This document shows positions 28,765-37,415 of a stretch of 53,090 nt of DNA, in pieces; the first letter of the stretch is position 1, and each line of letters opens with the position of its first letter. This stretch comes from Methanobrevibacter sp. Its GTDB lineage: Archaea > Methanobacteriota > Methanobacteria > Methanobacteriales > Methanobacteriaceae. Under the pieces are notes generated by a model. It searched no databases. It was not told the origin of the DNA and was given only the letters and a program-made list of their open reading frames with translations. The stretch spans positions 1 through 53,090 of the forward strand of contig JAGCBE010000528.1 of assembly GCA_017652345.1 (NCBI GenBank), written 5' to 3'. The position numbers were made by a program, and so were the translations under genes.

Positions 28765-29101
28765 AGTATGGGTATCTTTCACGTATCTCATTCTTCTTCT
28801 CTAACCATATCTCTCTTGAATTATTGGCTTCTTCTGAATCGTATCCATACCTTGCACAATCTTCATCATAGTTATATCTCAACGGGTCAGCCTCATCAAT
28901 AAATGCCTGTTGGCGTTTTGCTCTTTGTTCTTCATTTGTTGGGTTTGGCAATTCTGACTTTAATACATACTCGCTATTATATTGTTCGTAATCATCAAGA
29001 GTATGTTCTGTATCTTCTACTATTGAATCACAGTTAAGCAAATCAAATATGCCAGTATTGTTAATAGCTATAATTTTTTCGTCTTTTAATGCTTTATACA
29101 T
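28754..29101 (-). CDS. Tail-fibre accessory-like protein (115 aa)
   Basis: This acidic protein ends in NEEQRAKRQQAFIDEADPLRY and EIWLEKKNEIRERYPYYES. That Arg/Ala-rich C-terminal pattern is familiar from small proteins following phage tail fibres (fibre assembly or DUF4376-like). It overlaps the giant fibre gene by 8 bases, which supports a partner role. Confidence 0.55.
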   Translation of the reverse strand: MYKALKDEKIIAINNTGIFDLLNCDSIVEDTEHTLDDYEQYNSEYVLKSELPNPTNEEQRAKRQQAFIDEADPLRYNYDEDCARYGYDSEEANNSREIWLEKKNEIRERYPYYES

Positions 29102-32100
29102 TTACCTCTCCTTCCGCATAAAAAAATACAAAACCATTTGTTGTTCCAGTCATAGAATAATCAATTTTTACTACATCACCTTTTCTAACAGCAATATGTG
29201 TTCTGAATTGTGCATTTGCTGCATAAACCGTACCTACATTAAACCCAGAAGTTTCGTTCGTTAGAACCATATACAAATTTGTACCGCCAGACTGTTTATT
29301 AACATAGAAATATCCATTTGCAGGTGCTGTATATCGTGTTCCAGAAGCACCAAGTGTTAGATTAATACGCTTATCACTTGGCATACCAAGACCAGATATA
29401 TCATAGCTATCATTCCAGTCTAATGCGTGGAACACTTGCTTTCTATTAAACGTGTTAATTACACCAGAAGTTACAGAACAACTATCTGCAATTATAAAAC
29501 AGGATAACCTTGAACCATCACTACCCAAAACATAGTTGTTAATTTTATCATACGTGCCAATGCGAGCACTCAAACTACCAGAGTCTGTAATCAAAAATCT
29601 TGCATTATTTGCACTTATATTTGAAGCAATCGTAACAGTTTGTACAGAAGAAATGGTTACTGGAATGCTCTTATATGTACCATCTGAATTTTTACCATCA
29701 GCAACCAAACCACTCATACCAGGCAAAGCAAATACAGTAGAACCAATGTATCCGAATCCGTTAAATACTTGGTCTATGCTTGTCCAACCAGAACCAGATT
29801 TTTGAGTACAGATTGCTATTGGCAAACTATAACCATCAGTCCAAGTAGACCCGCCATTTTCTGTTCTCTTTACAACATTGTTTGTTGTATCATACCAGTT
29901 CATATATGTTTGCCCACTAGGAGCAGAACTTCCACTAAAACAATTAGACAATAACTCTATTCCAATAGTTCCATTTGGTGTATAAAAAATTAAATATGTA
30001 GCATCATAAGATAATGATTCCGTCCTAGATATATCACTTGCAACAGTAACTTCATCAAAAACACCCACACCGTTTGGCACATACACCTTTGACCCTGCTT
30101 TTAATGTCAGTGTTCCGTTGTTTAGTTCTAGTTTAATATCTTGTGGAATATCAGTGATGCAGTTAGATACATTAGAAGACCAGTTGGATATGTTCTTACC
30201 TGTAGACGTTAAATTGCTTAAATCTGTATTGGCCGGAGTATATCCCAATGCGTTTGTTACATCGGTACTGTTAATCCCAGTAATATAACCTTGCTGACCT
30301 ACCCACGTTTCTGTAGCGTACCCTGATAAAGCAGAGCTTGTTAAAAATCCCTGTTGTCCTACCCATGTTTGAGTAGCAAACCCTTGATTTCCGACCCATG
30401 TTTCAGTTGCATAACCAACAAGAGCAGAAGAAGTAACATAACCAGCTGGATTTGTTGAATTATAAGGAATATATCCCAAAGCAGTGGTTACATCTGTTGA
30501 GGTAATACCTGTAATATATCCGGCACTATTAGTCAAATCACTTGTATCTGTTGGAACCGTTACATTTACAGTTTTATTTGAAGTGGCATTAGCAGTAAAT
30601 GTATCAATAGTAGTCCCATTCTTTTGAATTGTTAAAGTTGCATCCCCTATCGTTGTGCTATCTGGTAATGCACCAACATCAGAAGCACCTAAAGTAATAT
30701 CGGATGTCAAAGATTTATTATTGATTGTTCTAGCCGTTGGAACTTTTCCATCTAACTGAGTTTGGATAGAACTTGTAACACCGTCTACATAGTTTAATTC
30801 TGTTGTAGTGGCTGTAATGCCATCCAAAACATTTAATTCTGAAGTAGATGCCGTAATCCCATCTAAAACATTGATTTCGGTTGCATTAGCTGTTACCCCG
30901 TCTAATATATTCAATTCAGCCGTTGAAGCTGTTATCCCGTCTAGGACATTAACCTCACTAGCTGTGGCAGATACATCCGAAATCTTTGATAAGGTTAAGC
31001 TAGGAATATCACTTGCTTCAAGGTTAGCCCCACCAGTTACCAATCCTTTTGAATCGTAGGTGATTTTACACTTTGTAGCCCCTGTAATGGCTGTATTAGC
31101 TTCAACCTTATCAGTATCAAGCTCATTGATAGCACCTACCAAGTCCGTTTTTGAAGTGGTAGTTAAAGACGCTAATGGACCAATAGCGTTTTTATTAGTC
31201 GTAATCTGGTTAATCAAAGCAGTAGTGGCACCAGAGTTAATTGAAGCCCATTGTTCCGCTGTAAAACTAGAATTATTTAAAGTATATTCATAAGCCCATG
31301 TTACAACATTCCCTGATACAGTCGCCTTATACCTATTGTAGGCAGTATTCAAGGTTACAGCAGACTTTTGGGTATCAGAAACTCTTAAATCCCAATCTTG
31401 TTCAACTATATCAAATCTGTAAAGGTCAAAATTAGAACCGTTTACAACCCAAGCATAGTCAAAGTTGGTTAAGAGGGCTTTATCGTAAGCAACCAAATCA
31501 GCGAATGTAGCCCAATCGTTCCCGTTATCTGTTACAACCCCGTTTATTACAAAAGCATAGTCATTGTTTGTAACTGTTCCAGAATATCCTTCTAATGAAG
31601 ATATAGAATCAAAAGTACCTATGAAATTAGCCGTATTCGTGGAAATAGAACTATTCACAAACTCTTTGTCAGCTAACTGATTAGTAGATGTGGCTTCAGA
31701 TGGAATTAAGTCCTTGATATCGGATATATCACTTGCATTTGTATCTACATGACTATCAATTTCATTTATAGCCGATACCAGATTAGTTTTAGCATCGGTT
31801 GTTAAGCTCGTTAAAGTTCCAATACTAGAAGCATTTGTATCAGCATGGCTATCCACCTCGTTAATTGCAGCCACAAGATTACTTTGTACATCTGTCGTCA
31901 AAGAAGTGAGCGTCCCTATGTTAGAAGTATTGGTATCCGTATGAGAATCCACCTCATTTATTGCCGAAACAAGGTTGGTTTTTGAATCCGTGGTTAAGTT
32001 AGTAAGAGTACCCTCTACCCCCTCTGCTCTGATTACTTCAGATGAAATAGCCCCGTTTACCTCGTTTATAGCCGATACAAGATTGGTTTTATCCGTTGTC

Positions 32101-33311
32101 GTTAACGATGTCAATGTCCCGATATTATTCGTATTTGTATCTGTATGGCTATCCACTTCATTTATTGCCCCAACCAATGTGGTTTTTACATCAGTTGTAA
32201 GTGAAGAAATAGTACCAATATTGCTTGTATTGGTATCTGTATGACTATCTACTTCGTTAATAGCAGAAACAAGATTGGTTTTAGCATCAGTAGTTAAAGA
32301 AGTAAGTGTTCCAATGTTATTAGCATTCGTGTCGGCATGGGAATCTACTTCATTGATAGCACTAACCAAGTTTGTTTTAACTTCTGTCGTTAGATTAGAC
32401 AAAGTTCCGATGCTTGATGTATTTGTACCAGCATGAAAATCAACTTCATTTATGGCGGATACAAGATTTGTCTTTGTGTCAGTGGTTAAAGAGGTTAATG
32501 TCCCTTCCACACCTTTCGCACGAGTTTCTTCCGAGCTTATAAGTCCTTGAATATAACTATGAGCTGATTCGCTTGTATTGTGGTTAGAAATAGCCGTTGA
32601 CATACCAGAATTTGTTGCAAAGTCGCTATCATTTGTTATATCACTGGTTTTTGTAGGAATAATTAGGTTAGCCGTTACATTAGAACTTTGATTGGCTGAA
32701 AACGTTTGAACGGTTGTTCCATTTTTCTGAATTGTTAAAGTCCCATCCTTAATACTGGCACTTACTGTATCAATATTCCCCTGTAAAACACCATCAGCAG
32801 CTATACGGGCCTCTTTTTCAGCACTAACTAAACCACGAATATAAGGGTGTGCTTGTTCGGAACTATTATGTTCAGATATCTTTCTATCAATGGTCGGTTC
32901 TACATCACCAGCCCTTGCACTTTCAATATTTATTACCAAAAGGTTATCTTGAATCTGGGCATCAATGGTTATATCAAACCCGTCTAGCTTAATATCGCCT
33001 TCAGCCCAGTCTTTTACCATAAAAGGCAATTCTGTAGAAAATGGGCGTTTATTGTTTTCTGTATCTATAATTACCAAAGTGCCGGTATTAGGTCCAAGTG
33101 GTAAAGTAGCCGTTTCCTGAGCTGTTAAGTTAATTCCAAAACCATCTTGGATGTTTTCATAGGTCTTTTTGATATCTCCAATAAGAAATTCAGCCCCAAA
33201 ACCATCAATATCAACATCACTCTTAAAAGTTACTGTTAAAAGGTCTTGGTCGTCCCATCTTGTTCCGAAACCCTGATAGATTGTAATAGTTTTATTTTTA
33301 CAACAAGTCAT
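29094..33311 (-). CDS. Giant repeat-containing tail fibre (1405 aa)
   Basis: Residues 1-150 form an N-terminal domain shared with the protein at 33824-34315 (TCCKNKTITIY..., PLGPNTGTLVI, VKDWAEGDIKLD). Next come nine copies of a module built on KTNLVSAINEVDSHTDTN. An 11-residue repeat follows (ELN.LDGITAS, five copies), then repeats ending in TWVGQQGF and ALGYTP. The C-terminus has a beta module also found in the protein at 39484-40812. It should bind the host surface. The DNA of the repeats differs synonymously. Confidence 0.88.
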   Translation of the reverse strand: MTCCKNKTITIYQGFGTRWDDQDLLTVTFKSDVDIDGFGAEFLIGDIKKTYENIQDGFGINLTAQETATLPLGPNTGTLVIIDTENNKRPFSTELPFMVKDWAEGDIKLDGFDITIDAQIQDNLLVINIESARAGDVEPTIDRKISEHNSSEQAHPYIRGLVSAEKEARIAADGVLQGNIDTVSASIKDGTLTIQKNGTTVQTFSANQSSNVTANLIIPTKTSDITNDSDFATNSGMSTAISNHNTSESAHSYIQGLISSEETRAKGVEGTLTSLTTDTKTNLVSAINEVDFHAGTNTSSIGTLSNLTTEVKTNLVSAINEVDSHADTNANNIGTLTSLTTDAKTNLVSAINEVDSHTDTNTSNIGTISSLTTDVKTTLVGAINEVDSHTDTNTNNIGTLTSLTTTDKTNLVSAINEVNGAISSEVIRAEGVEGTLTNLTTDSKTNLVSAINEVDSHTDTNTSNIGTLTSLTTDVQSNLVAAINEVDSHADTNASSIGTLTSLTTDAKTNLVSAINEIDSHVDTNASDISDIKDLIPSEATSTNQLADKEFVNSSISTNTANFIGTFDSISSLEGYSGTVTNNDYAFVINGVVTDNGNDWATFADLVAYDKALLTNFDYAWVVNGSNFDLYRFDIVEQDWDLRVSDTQKSAVTLNTAYNRYKATVSGNVVTWAYEYTLNNSSFTAEQWASINSGATTALINQITTNKNAIGPLASLTTTSKTDLVGAINELDTDKVEANTAITGATKCKITYDSKGLVTGGANLEASDIPSLTLSKISDVSATASEVNVLDGITASTAELNILDGVTANATEINVLDGITASTSELNVLDGITATTTELNYVDGVTSSIQTQLDGKVPTARTINNKSLTSDITLGASDVGALPDSTTIGDATLTIQKNGTTIDTFTANATSNKTVNVTVPTDTSDLTNSAGYITGITSTDVTTALGYIPYNSTNPAGYVTSSALVGYATETWVGNQGFATQTWVGQQGFLTSSALSGYATETWVGQQGYITGINSTDVTNALGYTPANTDLSNLTSTGKNISNWSSNVSNCITDIPQDIKLELNNGTLTLKAGSKVYVPNGVGVFDEVTVASDISRTESLSYDATYLIFYTPNGTIGIELLSNCFSGSSAPSGQTYMNWYDTTNNVVKRTENGGSTWTDGYSLPIAICTQKSGSGWTSIDQVFNGFGYIGSTVFALPGMSGLVADGKNSDGTYKSIPVTISSVQTVTIASNISANNARFLITDSGSLSARIGTYDKINNYVLGSDGSRLSCFIIADSCSVTSGVINTFNRKQVFHALDWNDSYDISGLGMPSDKRINLTLGASGTRYTAPANGYFYVNKQSGGTNLYMVLTNETSGFNVGTVYAANAQFRTHIAVRKGDVVKIDYSMTGTTNGFVFFYAEGEVNV

Positions 33312-33328
33312 CCTATTCTCCTGTTTTT

Positions 33329-33361
33329 TGTGATTATATCACAGATTTATCTTTCTTTCAA
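33329..33361 (-). promoter_or_regulatory. Promoter of the giant fibre with palindrome across the -10
   Basis: TTGAAA (33356-33361), 17 bases and TATAAT (33333-33338). The -10 is centred in the inverted repeat TGTGATATAATCACA (33329-33343), a possible operator. Confidence 0.65.
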
Positions 33362-33610
33362 ATACCAACCGCTTTTCCAACACCCACACGCAACCATAGA
33401 TAAAGGCGTAATTCCCCTCTTTTGATTACAAACCTTATGTGCTGGAGCCAAGTTTCTAGGGCTAGACGTACCACCCTTAGACTTTGGTAATAGATGTTCC
33501 TGTGTAAGCTCATTTTCTTTCTTAATTGGTTCCCCACATAAATAACAAATAGGATAATCTTCCATCCTTATTTTTTCTCGGCATATTTTATTTTGTCTAG
33601 CCACGCCCAT
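33347..33610 (-). CDS. Small HNH endonuclease (87 aa)
   Basis: The protein has the HNH/zinc pattern CYLCGEPIKK, LTQEHLLPKSKGGTSSPRNLAPAHKVCNQKRG. This corresponds to the compact HNH of phage and McrA-like nucleases. It lies between fibre genes, a typical place for a free-standing homing nuclease or packaging-associated HNH. The first ATG has only a weak ribosome site; MEDYPICYLCG (33565) is an alternative start. Confidence 0.8.
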   Translation of the reverse strand: MGVARQNKICREKIRMEDYPICYLCGEPIKKENELTQEHLLPKSKGGTSSPRNLAPAHKVCNQKRGITPLSMVACGCWKSGWYLKER

Positions 33611-33812
33611 TTCTATCTCTCATTAAATCAAAACACATAGAACGTTTCTTTTCACATCTCTTTATAAATTCCGGGTCTTTGCTAAAATGAGCATACTTTT
33701 CAAATCTTAAACCCCACCATGCCAAATGCTTCTGCCTTACAACCAATGGTATGTTAGATTCTCTCGCCTCTGCTTCTATACGCAAAAACTCTGGCAAACA
33801 GTCTTGTTCCAT
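33597..33812 (-). CDS. Small hypothetical protein (71 aa)
   Basis: The start is MEQDCLPEFLRIEAEAR (ATG 33810-33812) behind AAGGGGAAAAATA. Helical, basic, with KHLAWWGLRFEKY. It overlaps the HNH gene by 14 bases. Unknown. Confidence 0.55.
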   Translation of the reverse strand: MEQDCLPEFLRIEAEARESNIPLVVRQKHLAWWGLRFEKYAHFSKDPEFIKRCEKKRSMCFDLMRDRNGRG

Positions 33813-33823
33813 TATTTTTCCCC

Positions 33824-34315
33824 TTAATCGTCTATCCAACAAATTACACCATTGATGTTCTTAAGTGTTTGTACCTTACTCCCATTAAATCCATCAATAG
33901 AACCTAAATCTTCTTTTCCGCTTTCTACATTGATTACGAACTGTTTTTGGCCATCTAAAGTAACATTTATAGTTGCTTTATACATATCAACCTTTACATC
34001 ACCATCAACCCAATTTTTTACAAGTATCGGCAAAGTAGTAGTAAATGGTTTTCCTTCACCCAGTTTATCATATACAATTAAAGAACCACTATTCATACCC
34101 AAAGGAAGTGTACTCGTCTGTTCGGAACTTAAATTGATTACCCATTCATCTGAAAGATTATCATTGACAAATGTATAATCACCGATGCTGAATTTTGCCG
34201 AAAATCCCGCTAAGTCTATTTTACTCACAAAAGAAATAGACATAAAATCTATCCCTGCCCATTTTGTTGGATAATTCTTATTTATAATAAAACAATTCTT
34301 TTCACAACAATTCAT
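33824..34315 (-). CDS. Fibre-adaptor-like protein (163 aa)
   Basis: The protein parallels the N-terminal 150 residues of the giant fibre: CCEKNCFIINKN, WAGIDFMSISFVSKIDLAGFSAKFSIGD, PLGMNSGSLIVYDK, PILVKNWVDGDVKVD. It therefore represents the attachment domain without the repeat stalk. It may dock another fibre or be an independent short fibre. Confidence 0.65.
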   Translation of the reverse strand: MNCCEKNCFIINKNYPTKWAGIDFMSISFVSKIDLAGFSAKFSIGDYTFVNDNLSDEWVINLSSEQTSTLPLGMNSGSLIVYDKLGEGKPFTTTLPILVKNWVDGDVKVDMYKATINVTLDGQKQFVINVESGKEDLGSIDGFNGSKVQTLKNINGVICWIDD

Positions 34316-34325
34316 CTATATTACC

Positions 34326-35612
34326 TTAATCAGCAACCCAAGATAATGTTGGAACTCCACCAGAAATCGTGAGTTTCAATGTATATATTCCATCTGATAC
34401 AGGAAGTGTTGCGTGCCGAGCAGCTGGAATTGTTCCATCGGAGTTTAAAAGTTTATATGTTGTGACAGAGAAACCATCAGTTGTAATACCAATATTCAAA
34501 GTTCCAGGTTCTGCTGAAAGAGAACCATACCCTATACAGATTGTTCCTATACCATTAGAAACAGAACTAGCACCAATGGCAACACCAGCATCTCCTCCAC
34601 TAGCAGCAGAAGAAGCCCCGATTGCAATACATCTTTGTCTTGAATTTCCAACCCATGCCATATAACCAAAAGATGTTGAATTTTGACCAGAAGCCAAACT
34701 GTTAATACCAACAGAGGTAGAATTACTTGCAGTACCCCCATATTGACTACCTAGTATGTTAGTAGCATTTGTCCCAGTTGCAGAATTTTGTAACGCACTT
34801 ATACTTCCCCAACTAGCATTAGTGCCATTTGTCGTTAAATATTTTCCAGAATTTCCCGTTTGGCTTGGCAATACATCATCTGCACCCAATGTTACAGCAC
34901 CTGTTTGTCCATTGACAGAAGTTACTCCACCACCCTGACCTGATGGTTGAACATCTAAACGCCTCCATTTCTTTCCAGATACAGTCGTGGTCAGAGTAAA
35001 TGTGCTTGTATCACCTGCCTGTGGTTGTGTTGTAAATACACATCCAAACTGTTCTAAATCTCCTGTATATTCTTGGAATTTTATTACCTGTATATTATTT
35101 GAATTAAACCCAGTCAACACCCATAAGTCAGAATTAAAATCATAGACCAACGTTCCATGAGTAACCTCATTCCACGAATCTCCACCTTCTTTTAAATATT
35201 CAATAAAATCAGCGACAGCCCAAGTAATATTATTAGAACTAAACGAAACGGCACTTGCAGTTTCTGTTTCAACGGATTCGTAGATATACCCATGTGTATA
35301 TTCTTGACCCGTTTCTCCAACATACATATAAACCTTTCCTACTACAACACCATCAACTGATGGCATTGTGGAAATTTTTTCAACAACCCTATTATAATCA
35401 ATAGAACCGCCTCCACCCTCTCCAAAATTATTAACACAGACACAACGTTGCTTATTTCCACTTGAATCTTCAACAATACATTCAACAGATGTTTCACTAT
35501 ATGCCTGTTGCGTTCCTTCAACACTTTGTGTCATAATTACACGCTGATTTCCAGAACCTGTATCCACAAGCCCTTCAACGCTATATTCATTTGGATTAGA
35601 TACTACTGTCAT
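34326..35612 (-). CDS. Tail fibre with YadA-like head repeats (428 aa)
   Basis: The N-terminal half is beta-rich. The middle has GGVTSVNGQTGAVTLGADDV, a common fibre linker. The C-terminal part carries trimeric-autotransporter-like head repeats (SNSTSVGINSLASGQNS, CIAIGASSAASGG, VAIGASSVSNG). Such repeats form left-handed beta-rolls. It is first behind the 35.65-kb promoter. Confidence 0.8.
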   Translation of the reverse strand: MTVVSNPNEYSVEGLVDTGSGNQRVIMTQSVEGTQQAYSETSVECIVEDSSGNKQRCVCVNNFGEGGGGSIDYNRVVEKISTMPSVDGVVVGKVYMYVGETGQEYTHGYIYESVETETASAVSFSSNNITWAVADFIEYLKEGGDSWNEVTHGTLVYDFNSDLWVLTGFNSNNIQVIKFQEYTGDLEQFGCVFTTQPQAGDTSTFTLTTTVSGKKWRRLDVQPSGQGGGVTSVNGQTGAVTLGADDVLPSQTGNSGKYLTTNGTNASWGSISALQNSATGTNATNILGSQYGGTASNSTSVGINSLASGQNSTSFGYMAWVGNSRQRCIAIGASSAASGGDAGVAIGASSVSNGIGTICIGYGSLSAEPGTLNIGITTDGFSVTTYKLLNSDGTIPAARHATLPVSDGIYTLKLTISGGVPTLSWVAD

Positions 35613-35652
35613 TTTTTTCTCCTTACTTTAATAGTATTTTTTTGTTAAATTC

Positions 35653-35681
35653 ATTATACCAAAACCGTTTTCTTTCGTCAA
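35653..35681 (-). promoter_or_regulatory. Promoter of the 428-aa fibre gene
   Basis: TTGACG (35676-35681), 17 bases and TATAAT (35653-35658), about 40 bases before the start codon with AAGGAG. Confidence 0.75.
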
Positions 35682-35687
35682 ACTAAA

Positions 35688-35900
35688 TTAGTATTTTTCA
35701 TCATATTCAACCAAACAATTCACCAAGTCCGCATTCGTCTTTATATGTTCCATACAGGTAATAGGCGGTCTATTTACAGGACTTACATGACTTTGACAGC
35801 CTATCAACAATGATATTAGGGACGCTAGAATTAGCCCAATCAGCATTGGCATTGTAAAGCTCAGCAAGTTCAATAATCCGTTTTGATAAATTTTTTTCAT
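35688..35900 (-). CDS. o-spanin (Rz1-like lipoprotein), overlapping Rz-like gene
   Basis: The start was set at MKKIYQNGLL (ATG 35898-35900) seven bases after CGGAGGG. The signal ends in LIGC (lipobox Cys at residue 35), and the mature peptide QSHVSPVNRPPITC is short and Pro-containing. The frame lies mostly inside the upstream i-spanin gene, the classical Rz/Rz1 architecture. Together they span the periplasm and fuse the membranes at lysis. Confidence 0.75.
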   Translation of the reverse strand: MKKIYQNGLLNLLSFTMPMLIGLILASLISLLIGCQSHVSPVNRPPITCMEHIKTNADLVNCLVEYDEKY

Positions 35901-36051
35901 TCTCATCCCTCCGTTTAAGTTCTTGTTCAAGTAATATTTTTTCAGCTTTCATATTATTCAATTCAATCTTTGTATTATCCCATAGGTTATACAAGGTTAA
36001 ACATATCATAGAAAGCAAAATAACGGCAAATAAAAGGTATTTATTGAACAT
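35770..36051 (-). CDS. i-spanin (Rz-like)
   Basis: One N-terminal transmembrane helix (KYLLFAVILLSMICLTLYNLW) is followed by a long charged coiled-coil (ELNNMKAEKILLEQELKRRDENEKN). Size, topology, the overlapping lipoprotein gene and position after lysozyme all match an inner-membrane spanin. Confidence 0.75.
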   Translation of the reverse strand: MFNKYLLFAVILLSMICLTLYNLWDNTKIELNNMKAEKILLEQELKRRDENEKNLSKRIIELAELYNANADWANSSVPNIIVDRLSKSCKSCK

Positions 36052-36473
36052 CAGATATCCTTTATAAAGTAATGTAATTCTTCTATTCTACGCTTGAATA
36101 AACCCTTGAGATTTTGTTTGAAACCCCAATCGTAATTCCTAATCATTTCAGCCCAATCCTTTTTACACATAGCAGAAAAACATTTTGATTTTAAGAAAGA
36201 TGGCACACCTACATTATAACAAAGGCTTGCTATTGCACATTTTTGATTATCCGTCAGTTTATAAGGTATTTTTTCAAACACAGGGGTTATATTCTTTTGG
36301 ATATATCTATCCAATAACATGTCGGCTACTTCTTGACTAATTATTTCACCTTTTTTTACTGGCGTTCCATCTGGGTAATATGTTGTTCCCCATCCAATAG
36401 TCCAAATTCCAGCTGGACATTTATAACTTTGAAGTTTGCAACCCTCATATTTTCTAATTAAATCATCTATCAT
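36051..36473 (-). CDS. GH24 endolysin (T4/P22-type lysozyme)
   Basis: The start is MIDDLIRKYEG (ATG 36471-36473), overlapping the upstream stop region. The catalytic triad E-8aa-C-5aa-T is visible: Glu10, Cys19 and Thr25 in RKYEGCKLQSYKCPAGIWTIG. Cys replaces the more usual Asp, a known variant. The 140-residue enzyme cleaves peptidoglycan glycan chains. No signal peptide is seen, so a holin must export it. Confidence 0.92.
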   Translation of the reverse strand: MIDDLIRKYEGCKLQSYKCPAGIWTIGWGTTYYPDGTPVKKGEIISQEVADMLLDRYIQKNITPVFEKIPYKLTDNQKCAIASLCYNVGVPSFLKSKCFSAMCKKDWAEMIRNYDWGFKQNLKGLFKRRIEELHYFIKDI

Positions 36474-36474
36474 A

Positions 36475-37032
36475 TTACACCACCACATTTAAAAAGAACA
36501 ATAGAAACATACAAGCACCATTTACATATTCTGCATATCTTGTACTACCATTTCTCCCAAGAGCCAATTCACAAAGAGTATATCCAATCGGGGCAGTAAA
36601 TCCTGCAATCCAGAAATAATGATGTGGCATTGTAATACTTGCCAATATAGCCGGGACTAAATATCCAAGTGTTAGACCTACAAAATTTCCTGCAAAGTTA
36701 TAATACTTTCCTTTTCCAAAGATTAGTTTAAGAACCTTTCCGACCCACCAAGACCTTTCTTCGTCTGGTTTTGTGTCGTCAAGCCAGAAATAATCTCCGT
36801 GTGTATGTGAATTATATCTAACCATCCAACCAACAGCCCACGCCATACATAACCACTCTGTTGTATTTTTTGGAAAAGAACCACCAACTAAATACATTAG
36901 CATACAAGCCAAAACCAAGATAATAAGTTTAAAAAATCTTGAAAATTTATGCCCTTTTATATATACTCCACGACCAAGAAATCGTCTAAATAATCCACCC
37001 GCAATAAAGAAAAATAACGCCCAGTAAGCCAT
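36475..37032 (-). CDS. Multi-pass membrane protein of the lysis region (185 aa)
   Basis: At least four hydrophobic segments are seen: ALFFFIAGGLF, LIILVLACMLMYLVGG, FVGLTLGYLVPAILASI and ACMFLLFFLNVVV. The loop HTHGDYFWLDDTKPDEERSW is conserved-looking. It sits directly upstream of lysozyme. It may be a holin or have another membrane role; not a classical holin family. Confidence 0.6.
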   Translation of the reverse strand: MAYWALFFFIAGGLFRRFLGRGVYIKGHKFSRFFKLIILVLACMLMYLVGGSFPKNTTEWLCMAWAVGWMVRYNSHTHGDYFWLDDTKPDEERSWWVGKVLKLIFGKGKYYNFAGNFVGLTLGYLVPAILASITMPHHYFWIAGFTAPIGYTLCELALGRNGSTRYAEYVNGACMFLLFFLNVVV

Positions 37033-37033
37033 G

Positions 37034-37414
37034 TCATGCTCCTTTCTGTATGTATCTTATAAAATCAGGGCTAACCCCTAACAATCCACCTATAATTAAA
37101 ACAATTGTCCAAAGAATAATCCAAAACCAAGTTGGTATTTGACCCAATAATGGTATCCTTTCCCAAAATGTAGGTTTTTTATCATTTTTTATCAGCTCGG
37201 TAAGCTCATGTATTCTTTGGTTAAGTTCATCAAACCCATGACGTGTTTCCTCTTTCAAAGAAGATACTTCTTTTTCAAGGTTCGTCATTCTTTCCCCCTG
37301 TTTTCCTAGGTCAGAGGCAACCTGTTGGAAAAGAACCACAATCTCCTCCTTTGTTAAAGCTCTTTTTTTTTGAGTCTTAATCAATTCCAGCGCCGTCTGA
37401 ACCTTATCGCACAT
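37034..37414 (-). CDS. Coiled-coil protein with C-terminal membrane anchor (126 aa), holin-like
   Basis: The start is MCDKVQTALEL (ATG 37412-37414), two bases after the intron-containing gene. A coiled-coil (MTNLEKEVSSLKEETRHGFDELN) is followed by one C-terminal helix (FWIILWTIVLIIGGLLG). The topology resembles hemolysin XhlA-type proteins associated with lysis cassettes. Confidence 0.55.
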   Translation of the reverse strand: MCDKVQTALELIKTQKKRALTKEEIVVLFQQVASDLGKQGERMTNLEKEVSSLKEETRHGFDELNQRIHELTELIKNDKKPTFWERIPLLGQIPTWFWIILWTIVLIIGGLLGVSPDFIRYIQKGA

Positions 37415-37415
37415 C

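Noticed and set aside
35342..35524. Minus-strand frames inside the fibre genes (also 34547-34741) and inside the chaperone gene (46853-47065)
   Set aside because: They are alternate frames of confident genes, lack ribosome sites and show no domain.
36475..37032. Calling the 185-aa membrane protein a definite holin
   Set aside because: It is longer and more polar than classical holins and matches no holin family I can name; only the position supports it.
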